Source: M1-B18 sp048264125
Lineage (GTDB): Bacteria > Bacillota > Clostridia > Peptostreptococcales > Natronincolaceae
Assembly: GCA_048264125.1 (NCBI GenBank)
Contig: JBLXDM010000002.1
Location: forward strand, 1 to 64,000
DNA: 64,000 nucleotides
Direction: 5' to 3'
Shown: one piece after another, positions 49,017 to 57,148 of the stretch
Layout of the letters: every line of letters begins with the position of its first letter
Position numbering within the stretch: position 1 is the stretch's first letter
Notes under the pieces: generated by a model
What the model was told of the DNA's origin: nothing
The model's database searches: none
Seen by the model: the letters and a program-made list of their open reading frames with translations, nothing else
Position numbers and translations under genes: made by a program

Positions 49017-51611
49017 TTATTGATTGGTCCTCGAAGGGTTTTTATAGTCATTATCTAAATAGGTGCTTAATTTTTCAAATCTGTAGCCCAAAGACATATA
49101 GTAGGGAATAACGATATCTAAGGCCTCTGGAGTATATTGGCTTTCGTCGCTTAAATGCAGAACCACTATGCTACCCGGCGCAATCCTTCTTATATCTTCC
49201 TCCGGAGTATCCGGGGCTACACCACTATCCCGATCTTTGATGTTTATACCATTTATCATGGTATTTACTAGGAAATCAAGACTAGGTGCCATATAATCCT
49301 TTGTGCTGAAATCTCCATTTATGATATGGCTATATCCCATATTAAAGACGACTTCCATTGCCAACCTGCTGACGGCTAAGGTCGGAGGTCTAAATAAAGG
49401 CTTAAATTCCTCCAAATCCCCTATATACCTCATCATTTCATTATGAGCAGTAATAATATCCCTGACAATTAAATTAGTTTCACCTTCTTCAAGGATATTA
49501 ATCTGTCTATGAGTAAAGGTATGGTTCCCTATATCATGGCCCTCTAAGGCTATGGCTCTTAATAGATTTGGGTTAGGCATATCACTTTCATAGGAAAGCT
49601 TATCATTTCCAACTCTAATGAAAAAGCTGGCCTCCGCATCATATTTATCTAGTACTGATAAAGTTTTGTTTATGATAATATCTGAACCCCAATCATCAAA
49701 GGTTAAAAAAATAACCTTTTCTCCATCAGTATCTATTCTTCCGCCTTTATCTATTTGATCAATCTCCTCAGGGGTAAAGCCCTTTAAGCTTTCATCCGTA
49801 CCAATATCGGGATTACCTATATATCTGTCGATTATCATCCTATCTAAGGTGGCTTTGCTAAAATTGTAGGTCTCTTTTATCCTATTAAAGCCAATGCCTC
49901 TAGCCGCCGGAGTATATGCTAAAGGATTGGAAACTAACTCATCTACAGCTACAATAGCATAGCCTGCAGGCTTTATTAGCCTCTCTGCCGTTTTTAATAC
50001 CAGTTCTTCAATAGTCTCATTAGCCAGATAGTCCAATCTAAAATAAACAATATCTCCTCTATGCAGAGAAATGACGTTTTGATAGTATTCCGTGAGGATT
50101 GTAGCTACATCAGTGTCCTTAAATCTGCTTAATATGGAATTTCTATTATACATAATTACATTTTCATACCCCAATGCAGAAGCGGCCTCTAATACGAAGC
50201 CATTTGAGTCTGCATACAAGGGCATGTAATATTTATTGCTGGAATTATAGCCTTCTTTAAGGAAGTTCTTTAAAACAGCTTCGCCGGCTTCTATCTCGTA
50301 GGATATTTCCTCATAGCTTAACTGGCTGGGATTTTTTGAATTTAAACCCAATCCACCATTTCCTAAAGTATGCCCCTTGTCAACAATGCTCTTGATCGTA
50401 TCCGGGTACATCAGTATTTCCCTTCCTGTAACAAAAAAAGTCGACTTTGCATTTATTTCCTCTAGAATCTGCAGAATATTATTAACCGTATTTTCATTGC
50501 TAACACCTTTAAATACATAGGCCACCGCCGGCTGTGTTGTATACATATTATTTATTAGCTTAGCGGTTTTTCCTTGATTCTGCTGTCTTAGCTTATTATA
50601 GTCCGTAGCCTTAACAGTATCATTACCCGGCTTACTTCCCCCTCCACCTACCGGCTGAAGGCCCTTATCATTATCTACAGCATAAGCATTTTCCTTATGA
50701 AAATAGGGTAAATCACTGACAAGCTCAGATCGATAGCTTGCCTCGTCGATTGCCATTAAAAGCCACTCGATTACCTGCAGCAGCTGTTCCTCTTCGCTTA
50801 ATACCGCCTTATTATTCCCACTGTTTTCATTTTCAATAGTAGACGTCTTATCTATGGCAGGCTTTTCTTCCTGCTCTACAGCCTCATACTCTGCATCATC
50901 TAAATATCCCGATAACTTAACAGTTATAACGCTCCCCTTATTAATTTTTCCTATATAGCCAAGGGTCATTTCATAGGATGAAAAGCTCTTATAATTCAGT
51001 ATATAAGTGGACTCCACCACACTGTTAATCCCGGCAGCCCTTGCCACCTCCAAAAATTCCTTCGTATATTCTGTTGAATTTGCCTTTAGAATTTTAGGGC
51101 TCTCTCCTGTTAACTCCTTTAGAATAACTCCAGCACGGGAAAAATCCTTTGCCAGCTCCACTTCGGATAACTCCTCCATTTTTCTTGCTCCCGTCAAGGT
51201 ATAATTCCCTATTTCATGCCCCTCATCCACTATACGCTTTACTAAAGTAGAATTTTCTGCTGCCTTTATACCAGATATGAAAAAGGTAGCCTTAGTGGAA
51301 TGTTGCTCCAACAGCTCTAATATGCTTTCCACTACCCACTCCTCTGTAAAATCGTCAAATGTAATAGAAAGGATTTTTTCTTCAGTCATAACCCCGTTTA
51401 TTATTGCCGCTTGGCTTCTATTATTGCTTAAGCTGTGGAGGGTTTTTTCTACTGCTTTGCTTGTGTCATACCTTGAAGCTTTATTATCTGTAGCAGCATT
51501 AATAATCTGCTTGTCGCCAAAATAGTTTTTAGCTAAAAGGCTTAAGGCTGAAATTAGCATTACAATAGCCACTAAATATATTGCTTTTCTAGATGCAAAT
51601 TTCATCTTCAT
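49017..51611 (-). CDS. Triple-NodB polysaccharide deacetylase
   Basis: An 864-residue membrane-anchored outside protein (helix about 10-27) carrying three NodB-like domains. Domain 1 (about 80-250) keeps TFDDF (84-88) but has HEIGNYTLTG, so the second His is gone. Domain 2 (about 360-555) has FKGVS and HTLGNGGLG, with metal site lost. Domain 3 (about 635-855) is complete: LTFDDWG, GHDIGNHTFTH, FRPPT and VVLHLSD. Only the third should remove acetyl groups; the others may bind the chain. It acts presumably on N-acetylated hexosamines of the polymer made by the synthase encoded next. The ATG is 12 nt after the dehydrogenase stop. Confidence 0.85.
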   Translation of the reverse strand: MKMKFASRKAIYLVAIVMLISALSLLAKNYFGDKQIINAATDNKASRYDTSKAVEKTLHSLSNNRSQAAIINGVMTEEKILSITFDDFTEEWVVESILELLEQHSTKATFFISGIKAAENSTLVKRIVDEGHEIGNYTLTGARKMEELSEVELAKDFSRAGVILKELTGESPKILKANSTEYTKEFLEVARAAGINSVVESTYILNYKSFSSYEMTLGYIGKINKGSVITVKLSGYLDDAEYEAVEQEEKPAIDKTSTIENENSGNNKAVLSEEEQLLQVIEWLLMAIDEASYRSELVSDLPYFHKENAYAVDNDKGLQPVGGGGSKPGNDTVKATDYNKLRQQNQGKTAKLINNMYTTQPAVAYVFKGVSNENTVNNILQILEEINAKSTFFVTGREILMYPDTIKSIVDKGHTLGNGGLGLNSKNPSQLSYEEISYEIEAGEAVLKNFLKEGYNSSNKYYMPLYADSNGFVLEAASALGYENVIMYNRNSILSRFKDTDVATILTEYYQNVISLHRGDIVYFRLDYLANETIEELVLKTAERLIKPAGYAIVAVDELVSNPLAYTPAARGIGFNRIKETYNFSKATLDRMIIDRYIGNPDIGTDESLKGFTPEEIDQIDKGGRIDTDGEKVIFLTFDDWGSDIIINKTLSVLDKYDAEASFFIRVGNDKLSYESDMPNPNLLRAIALEGHDIGNHTFTHRQINILEEGETNLIVRDIITAHNEMMRYIGDLEEFKPLFRPPTLAVSRLAMEVVFNMGYSHIINGDFSTKDYMAPSLDFLVNTMINGINIKDRDSGVAPDTPEEDIRRIAPGSIVVLHLSDESQYTPEALDIVIPYYMSLGYRFEKLSTYLDNDYKNPSRTNQ

Positions 51612-51623
51612 ACTCCCCCTCAG

Positions 51624-52943
51624 CTATAGACTCCAATAAATATATCCTTTATTTTGCAGCTCCTGCTTATCAAAAATATGCTTTAAATCCATTATGATTT
51701 TTTCTTCATTAGGAATCGCTTTATACATTGATGCTATCTCTTCATAGGAAAGCCCTCTAAATTCAGCATGTGGAACTGCAAATATAATACAATCTGCATT
51801 GTTTACCTTTGAAATATCCGTCAGCTCTTTTCCGTAAATCCTTAGAGCAGCTTCTTTATCCGCCAATGGATCTACTAGGTCCGGTTCTATTTCATAGTCT
51901 CGCAGAAGCTTAAACACATCTTCAATTTTGGAATTCCTTAAATCATTGCAGTTTTCTTTAAAGGTTATCCCCATAATAACGACCTTAGCATTTTTTACAA
52001 GCTTGCCTGCAACCACCAATTTTTTTATTAAGTTCTCCACCACAAAGACTGGCATATTATCGTTTATTTTCCGGCCTGAAAGTATTATTTGAGAATGATA
52101 GCCCAGCTTTTCCGCCTTATAAATGAAATAATAGGGGTCTACTCCTATACAGTGTCCCCCTACCAGCCCAGGATAAAAGCCTAAGGCATTCCATTTGGTA
52201 TTCATTGCCTCGATTACTTCAAAGGTGTCTATTTGCATCTTATCAAATACCATTGACAGCTCATTCATAAATGCAATATTAATATCTCTTTGACTATTTT
52301 CTACCACCTTTGTGGCTTCAGCTACCTTTATTGTGCTTACCTTATGAACACCTGCCTCAATAATGAGCTCATATACCTTTGATATTTCCTCCAAAGCTTC
52401 TTCATCTATTGCGGCTACTACCTTTTTAATATTTTCCAATCTATTAACCCTGTCGCCTGGGTTAATCCGCTCAGGTGAATAGCCCACCTTAAAATCCCTT
52501 CCACACACCAGACCAGAGCTCTCCTCCAATAGAGGTATACAAATGTCCTCTGTTACGCCTGGGTATACAGTTGACTCATATACAACAATAGCCCCTTTAG
52601 ACAATTTACTGCCGGCTAATTTGCTGGCCTCTATAATCGGTGATAAATCTGGCGTCTTGTCGCTTTTAATAGGCGTTGGTACTGCTATAATTAAAAATTT
52701 CGCTTCTTTTAAAGTATCGGGATTGTCTGTAAATAGGAGTGTGCTATTTCTTAGTCCTTCGTTTCCTATTTCATTTGTAATATCTATTCCCGCTTTATAG
52801 CATTGTATCTTTTCGGCATTTATATCAAAGCCGATTACCGAGGCCTTTTTAGCAAAAGCAATAGCTAGAGGTAAGCCCACGTATCCCAAGCCGATAACGG
52901 CTATTTTTTCTTTATTCTTGATAATTTCATTAAAAAGCTTCAT
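51624..52943 (-). CDS. NDP-sugar (UDP-N-acetylhexosamine type) dehydrogenase
   Basis: A 439-residue NAD-dependent dehydrogenase that oxidises C6 of a UDP-sugar to an acid. It has the NAD motif AVIGLGYVGLPLAIAFAKK (residues 15-33), VPTPI and the catalytic Cys in GLVGGHCIGVDPYY near residue 263. GLGYVGLPLA and the GGHCIGVDPYY block are characteristic of the WecC/TviB/WbpA class (UDP-ManNAc, UDP-GalNAc or UDP-GlcNAc) more than of UDP-glucose dehydrogenase. First gene of the operon: it should supply a uronic-acid precursor. Exact substrate unknown. Confidence 0.9.
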   Translation of the reverse strand: MKLFNEIIKNKEKIAVIGLGYVGLPLAIAFAKKASVIGFDINAEKIQCYKAGIDITNEIGNEGLRNSTLLFTDNPDTLKEAKFLIIAVPTPIKSDKTPDLSPIIEASKLAGSKLSKGAIVVYESTVYPGVTEDICIPLLEESSGLVCGRDFKVGYSPERINPGDRVNRLENIKKVVAAIDEEALEEISKVYELIIEAGVHKVSTIKVAEATKVVENSQRDINIAFMNELSMVFDKMQIDTFEVIEAMNTKWNALGFYPGLVGGHCIGVDPYYFIYKAEKLGYHSQIILSGRKINDNMPVFVVENLIKKLVVAGKLVKNAKVVIMGITFKENCNDLRNSKIEDVFKLLRDYEIEPDLVDPLADKEAALRIYGKELTDISKVNNADCIIFAVPHAEFRGLSYEEIASMYKAIPNEEKIIMDLKHIFDKQELQNKGYIYWSL

Positions 52944-53519
52944 CCAGATAAAACCCCCTTCTAGAGCCTGTACAATTTATCCTAGAGTTAAAATTAAGTT
53001 ACACTAATGCATATATTATAGTAATTTCTCTTTAAATGAATCATTCAAGTAATACATATCATTTTTATTATATATCAATAAGCCGTATTTAGTCACATCC
53101 TATATATTCCATAAGACTGTGAATTTCAAAGCCTTAGAGTCATATTGTGTATTTATACCCCGGAAACAAGTCAACTCACACTGTTACAATTATTAATTTT
53201 TTAACACCTAGAATGGAAGCCGGACCCCTTGTCTAGTGATGTCCATAACAAATAATCATACAAAAAAACATCAGTCAAAATAATGTTTAGAAGATATTAA
53301 AGCATGCTCTATACCAAAACAATCTACGGGGCATTTTAAATGACAAAAGCACCCAAACTTTTTGGGTGCTTCAGACTGAATATGAATTTTTTCTATGTCC
53401 TCCGGAGCGATAGCGAAAAATCTATGTTTTTATTATAATAAGTAAATTTACTTTGTTAGCAAGCTAAAACTTACAAACATAGGGTGTTTTTAAATGAATT
53501 AAATTTATAGATAGTTTCG
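52944..53519. other. Intergenic leader of the exopolysaccharide operon
   Basis: 576 bp without a gene. TATAAT (complement of 53015-53020) lies about 75 bp before the dehydrogenase start, without a good -35. No c-di-GMP riboswitch (class I or II) core was recognised on either strand. A terminator-like hairpin is at 53345-53371. A GC-richer patch, CTCCGGAGCGATAGCG (53400-53415), stands out in otherwise AT-rich DNA and is unexplained. Confidence 0.5.
53345..53371 (-). terminator. Terminator after the NTF2-like lipoprotein gene
   Basis: AAGCACCCAAA and TTTGGGTGCTT pair around a short loop and TTTTGTCA follows on the complement strand. It lies about 150 nt past the lipoprotein stop. Confidence 0.65.
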
Positions 53520-54086
53520 TTATTCCCACGCTTCAAACAAGCCTCCTAATACAGCATTTAACAACGCATCATCAAGCTCAATTTTCCAATCCCCCTGTAT
53601 TCTAGCTAGCTTAATATCAACCGAGTGTGTTTTCCTAACAGTGGCCTCTTTTAGTTTGTCAACAAAAATCTCCTCTGTTTTCTTTGCAACCGCATCCGCA
53701 CTCAAAGGCTTATTTGAAAAGACACTGGCAAAAATGGCTTCTAGTCCCTCTGTAAAATAATCTGCTACTACAACTGCCATATCAATATTTGTTATTTCCG
53801 TTTTTACCACGGCTGTATTCCCTTTGATTTCTGTCGAAAGTATTTTAAACACTACATTTTTATATAAAATATCCCTCATTTCTTTACCTTCTTCTAGCAT
53901 GTCAGCTTCCTCTGTCTTAACATTCTCTGCTCCGAAGTATTGAGTCATAGTAGCTTTATCGTTATTTTTTATTGCATTTAAAGCAGTTGCAACAGCTTCC
54001 TCGGGTGTTTCAAGACCCTCCCCACATCCTGTAAAAGCAAGCACCAAGCATAGTAAAATTAGGGTAAAGCAAAATTGTTTTTTCAT
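53520..54086 (-). CDS. Lipoprotein with NTF2-like (DUF4878/DUF5105-type) domain
   Basis: A 188-residue exported lipoprotein with lipobox LAFTGC (Cys about 21). The start of the mature part, TPEEAVATALNAIKNNDKATMTQYFG, is the usual opening of NTF2-like lipoproteins of clostridia. The C-terminal half ends with the typical QGDWKIELDDALLNAVLGG strand-helix. Function unknown; such domains bind small ligands or peptides at the surface. ATG 54086 follows GGGGGG; an adjacent TTG upstream is less likely. Confidence 0.72.
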   Translation of the reverse strand: MKKQFCFTLILLCLVLAFTGCGEGLETPEEAVATALNAIKNNDKATMTQYFGAENVKTEEADMLEEGKEMRDILYKNVVFKILSTEIKGNTAVVKTEITNIDMAVVVADYFTEGLEAIFASVFSNKPLSADAVAKKTEEIFVDKLKEATVRKTHSVDIKLARIQGDWKIELDDALLNAVLGGLFEAWE

Positions 54087-54157
54087 CAAATTCCCCCCTT
54101 AATTGGCATTACTTTAATTCTATAGTGGAATAAATTAACTTTCAATACATTTTTTTG

Positions 54158-54194
54158 AAAAACAAAAATACCAACACATGAGTATTGGTATTTT
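54158..54194 (-). terminator. Terminator of the tRNA operon
   Basis: AAAATACCAA pairs with TTGGTATTTT (54165-54194), followed by TTGTTTTTC on the complement strand. Confidence 0.85.
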
Positions 54195-54201
54195 AATATA
54201 C

Positions 54202-54278
54202 TGGCGCGCCATGAGGGATTCGAACCCCCGACCTTCAGATTCGAAGTCTGCAACTCTATCCAGCTGAGCTAATGGCGC
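54202..54278 (-). tRNA. tRNA-Arg (anticodon TCG)
   Basis: Cloverleaf with acceptor GCGCCAT/ATGGCGC, anticodon loop CTTCGAA, T loop GTTCGAATC and encoded CCA. 77 nt, last in the operon. Confidence 0.95.
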
Positions 54279-54302
54279 ATATATAATTTTAGATAAAAAA
54301 AA

Positions 54303-54379
54303 TGGCGTGCCCACAGGGATTCGAACCCCGGACACTCGCCTTAGAAGGGCGATGCTCTATCCAGCTGAGCTATGGGCAC
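54303..54379 (-). tRNA. tRNA-Arg (anticodon TCT), copy 2
   Basis: Acceptor GTGCCCA/TGGGCAC, anticodon loop CTTCTAA, encoded CCA. Nearly identical to the copy at 54805-54881; only acceptor pair 3-70 differs (G-C here). Confidence 0.95.
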
Positions 54380-54383
54380 AAAT

Positions 54384-54458
54384 TGGAGCGGAAGACGGGA
54401 CTCGAACCCGCGACCCTCGCCTTGGCAAGGCGATGCTCTACCACTGAGCCACTTCCGC
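54384..54458 (-). tRNA. tRNA-Gly (anticodon GCC)
   Basis: Acceptor GCGGAAG/CTTCCGC, anticodon loop TTGCCAA, T loop GTTCGAGTC, encoded CCA. 75 nt. Confidence 0.95.
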
Positions 54459-54477
54459 TTGTGTTGATTAAAAAACC

Positions 54478-54560
54478 TGGTGCGGACGAAGGGATTCGAA
54501 CCCCCACAGTTTCCCGCTAGAACCTGAATCTAGTGCGTCTGCCAGTTCCGCCACGTCCGC
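54478..54560 (-). tRNA. tRNA-Leu (anticodon CAG)
   Basis: Acceptor GCGGACG/CGTCCGC, anticodon loop TTCAGGT, a long variable arm (class II) and encoded CCA. 83 nt. Confidence 0.93.
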
Positions 54561-54569
54561 ATACATTTA

Positions 54570-54645
54570 TGGCTGGGATAGAAGGACTCGAACCTTCGAA
54601 TGACGGAGTCAAAGTCCGTTGCCTTACCGACTTGGCTATATCCCA
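54570..54645 (-). tRNA. tRNA-Gln (anticodon TTG)
   Basis: Acceptor TGGGATA/TATCCCA, anticodon loop CTTTGAC, encoded CCA. 76 nt. Confidence 0.95.
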
Positions 54646-54651
54646 ATGAAC

Positions 54652-54691
54652 AATGAATAATTTTTACATTAAATATTATCTATTATTCATT
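54652..54691. repeat. Inverted repeat between tRNA-Gln and tRNA-His
   Basis: AATGAATAAT and ATTATTCATT, 20 nt apart, in a 75-bp AT-rich spacer. It may be a processing stem or a small mobile remnant. Confidence 0.45.
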
Positions 54692-54720
54692 ACTAATTGT
54701 CAATTATTAATTACTTAAAT

Positions 54721-54797
54721 TGGGGTGGATGATGGGATTCGAACCCACGAGTGCAGGAGCCACAATCCTGTGTCTTAACCGCTTGACTACACCCACC
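54721..54797 (-). tRNA. tRNA-His (anticodon GTG)
   Basis: Acceptor GTGGGTG/CATCCAC with an extra 5' G facing C73, as tRNA-His requires; anticodon loop ATTGTGG; encoded CCA. Confidence 0.95.
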
Positions 54798-54804
54798 ATA
54801 TATA

Positions 54805-54881
54805 TGGCGTACCCACAGGGATTCGAACCCCGGACACTCGCCTTAGAAGGGCGATGCTCTATCCAGCTGAGCTATGGGTAC
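54805..54881 (-). tRNA. tRNA-Arg (anticodon TCT), copy 1
   Basis: Acceptor GTACCCA/TGGGTAC, anticodon loop CTTCTAA, encoded CCA. First in the operon; pair 3-70 is A-U. Confidence 0.95.
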
Positions 54882-54906
54882 TTGTTTGTTTTTTGAACGC
54901 TAGATT

Positions 54907-54935
54907 ATAATAACACTTCCATGAGATTATGTCAA
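54907..54935 (-). promoter_or_regulatory. Promoter of the tRNA operon
   Basis: TTGACA (54930-54935) and TATTAT (54907-54912), 17 bp apart on the complement strand, 26 bp before the first tRNA. A TATAAT also overlaps this region. It reads as a strong housekeeping promoter. Confidence 0.82.
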
Positions 54936-55108
54936 GCCTTTTGATATGGCAACTTTTTTATATCATTATTTTTTTTTGCCGTAATCTCTTCAAAAAACAA
55001 GTGGGACATTCTATAGGATTGTCACCATATACTTGGATTATTCAACCACCATAAAATTTAAAGTCAGGGGTCCTCCCCTAAGCTTAAATTAATGGCTGAA
55101 TTGTAGTT

Positions 55109-55576
55109 CTATTCCAGTGTGATGTGCTTAATACTTATTTTCTCGCCAAATTCAATCATTCCACAGCTCCTTTTTGAGCCGCCTCTCGGAATACTGGTGC
55201 TGCCAGGATTGAACAATATCATATTATTTTCTTCTATATACAAAGGTACATGCGTGTGTCCAAAGACTATTATATCTGCCTCCTCCTGCTGTCCCTTATA
55301 ATATATTCCGTTTAAGCTATATTTCACATTGTATTGATGTCCATGGCATAATAAAATTCGCTTACCGCCAAAGCATTTTATAACCTCCGTCGCCCCTGTC
55401 CAGTCACAGTTGCCCCGTACCCCTAATACCTTAATCCCATAGCTTTGAACGATATAGTCTATGTCATCGTGGTGGTCTCCAGTATGCAGAATATAGTCAA
55501 CATTAGTAAAATGCTTCATTGCTTCAGCTATGCCTGCCAGATTTCCATGGGAGTCTCCTATTATACCTATCTTCAT
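55109..55576 (-). CDS. YfcE/MJ0936-family metallophosphoesterase
   Basis: A 155-residue phosphodiesterase with a two-metal site. The motif set is complete: GDSHGN (residues 7-12), HTGDHHDD, GVRGNCD, LCHGH and GHTHVPLY, then NPGSTSIPRG. Natural substrate unknown; family members hydrolyse phosphodiesters in vitro. ATG 55576 is preferred; a GTG three codons earlier overlaps the rdgB stop. Operon rph-rdgB-yfcE-like, with GTGA overlap. Confidence 0.9.
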   Translation of the reverse strand: MKIGIIGDSHGNLAGIAEAMKHFTNVDYILHTGDHHDDIDYIVQSYGIKVLGVRGNCDWTGATEVIKCFGGKRILLCHGHQYNVKYSLNGIYYKGQQEEADIIVFGHTHVPLYIEENNMILFNPGSTSIPRGGSKRSCGMIEFGEKISIKHITLE

Positions 55577-55581
55577 ATGCT

Positions 55582-56184
55582 TCACACCCCAAGCCTGTCC
55601 CTTAGAGCTACCTTAAGCTTTTCCAATGCTACCGACCGATGGCTAATTTTGTTCTTAGCCTCAGCCCCCAGCTCTGCAAAGGTTTTATTCAGCTGAGGCA
55701 CAATAAATAAGGGATCATAACCGAAGCCTGCAGCCCCCTGCGGCGCATAGCCTATCTGACCAGGGCACTCTCCCCGAAGGGTTAAAATCTCACCATTGGG
55801 GAATACCGCAGCTATTGCACAAACAAAGCGAGCGCTTCTTTTCTCCTGTGGTACATCCTTTAATAAGCTCAGCAGCTTTTGATTGTTTGCCTCATCATTG
55901 GCTTCCTCTCCTGCAAAGCGAGCGGAGTATATTCCCGGCTGGTTGCCTATTGCTTCAACCTCGAGCCCTGAATCATCGGCTATAGAAAGCATGCCGGTCC
56001 TCTCCATCACCGTTCTTGCCTTAATTAAGGCATTCTCCTCAAAGCTATTGCCATCCTCTACTATTTCCAAGCCCTCAAGACCAACATCCTTCATCGAGAG
56101 TACTTCCATATCATAATCCACCAGCATTTGACCTATTTCCTCCAGCTTGTGCCTATTGTTGGTGGCAATGACAGCCTTCATCAT
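55582..56184 (-). CDS. rdgB: XTP/dITP pyrophosphatase (RdgB/HAM1)
   Basis: A 200-residue house-cleaning enzyme that hydrolyses dITP, ITP and XTP to monophosphates. IATNNRHKLEEI at the N-terminus and SIADDSGLEVEAIGNQPGIYSARFAG (about residues 66-91) are the family hallmarks; GFGYDPLFIVPQLNKTFAEL and SHRSVAL follow. It lies 31 nt after rph, a common pairing in Firmicutes. Confidence 0.95.
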   Translation of the reverse strand: MMKAVIATNNRHKLEEIGQMLVDYDMEVLSMKDVGLEGLEIVEDGNSFEENALIKARTVMERTGMLSIADDSGLEVEAIGNQPGIYSARFAGEEANDEANNQKLLSLLKDVPQEKRSARFVCAIAAVFPNGEILTLRGECPGQIGYAPQGAAGFGYDPLFIVPQLNKTFAELGAEAKNKISHRSVALEKLKVALRDRLGV

Positions 56185-56215
56185 TCTGAATCACCCTTTA
56201 TTCTTTTATTGTAAA

Positions 56216-56959
56216 CTACTTACCTACAAGCTCTGCAATTTCTCCAAGGCTTTCTCGTTGCTGCTTCAGAAGCTCTTGATTTCCTAATTCCCCTAATCTC
56301 AGCAGCTCCATCAAATCCTCCCTTGTAAAGGGCGCCTCTTCTCCTGTACCCTGCACCTCTATAAATTCCTTTTTATCCGTCATAACTATGTTCATATCCA
56401 CCTTGGCGGTAGAATCCTCCTGATAGCATAAATCCAGCATTGGCTTCCCTTCGACTATCCCAACGCTTATGGCAGAGACAAAGCTTCTTATAGGCAGCCT
56501 ATCTAGAGCTCCGTTAAGCTTCAATTGATACATTGCATCCACCAATGCAACAAAGGCTCCGGTGATTGATGCTGTTCTTGTGCCTCCATCCGCTTGGATT
56601 ACATCGCAATCTATCCAAATGGTTCTCTCCCCTATAGCATCAAGCTCCACCACAGAGCGGAGAGCTCTTCCGATTAACCGCTGAATCTCCTGCGTTCTAC
56701 CCTCTACCTTGCCTCTGCTGGACTCTCTGACCTTTCGTATCATAGTCGAACCTGGAAGCATTGAATATTCGGCTGTAATCCAGCCTTTACCCGTATTCTT
56801 AAGGAAGTGTGGCACACGATCCTCAACTGCAGCGGTACAAATAACCTTTGTATCCCCCATTTCAATTAAAACCGAACCCTGAGTATGCTTAGTAAAATTT
56901 CTAGTTATCTTAATAGGTCTTATTTCATCTAGTCTTCTTCCATCTAGTCTTTCCAACAT
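56216..56959 (-). CDS. rph: Ribonuclease PH
   Basis: A 247-residue phosphorolytic 3'-5' exoribonuclease that trims tRNA 3' ends. It has RLDGRRLDEIRPIKI at the N-terminus, GWITAEYSMLPGST (catalytic region), QEIQRLIGRALRSVVEL and ADGGTRTASITGAFVAL, with the phosphate-binding Arg and catalytic Asp (CYQEDS) in place. The start ATG has AAGGGAAG. Transcribed with rdgB and the phosphoesterase gene, just upstream of the tRNA operon. Confidence 0.96.
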   Translation of the reverse strand: MLERLDGRRLDEIRPIKITRNFTKHTQGSVLIEMGDTKVICTAAVEDRVPHFLKNTGKGWITAEYSMLPGSTMIRKVRESSRGKVEGRTQEIQRLIGRALRSVVELDAIGERTIWIDCDVIQADGGTRTASITGAFVALVDAMYQLKLNGALDRLPIRSFVSAISVGIVEGKPMLDLCYQEDSTAKVDMNIVMTDKKEFIEVQGTGEEAPFTREDLMELLRLGELGNQELLKQQRESLGEIAELVGK

Positions 56960-57116
56960 ACCGCTTCCCTTCTATGTAAAATTTATATTTTTATGAATAT
57001 TCACCTATGTATTGTATCATATTTTTAGGCCTATGTTTTATATTTTTAGGGCTAAATCTATCTTTTACAACATTGTATAGCTTCATACATATTAAGCGCT
57101 GCTGGATTTATTTATG

Positions 57117-57148
57117 AACAAAAATAAAAGGGGTTGATTTCACCCCTT
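57117..57148 (-). terminator. Terminator of the GerMN gene
   Basis: AAGGGGT pairs with ACCCCTT around 7 nt and TTATTTTTG follows on the complement strand. The first arm overlaps the stop codon. Confidence 0.8.

Noticed and set aside
52944..53519. c-di-GMP riboswitch before the exopolysaccharide operon
   Set aside because: I looked for the class I and class II cores on both strands and saw neither.
54302..54520. Plus-strand open frame across three tRNA genes
   Set aside because: It is the antisense of tRNA genes; its tRNA-derived 'GFEPRT'-like peptides are a familiar artefact.
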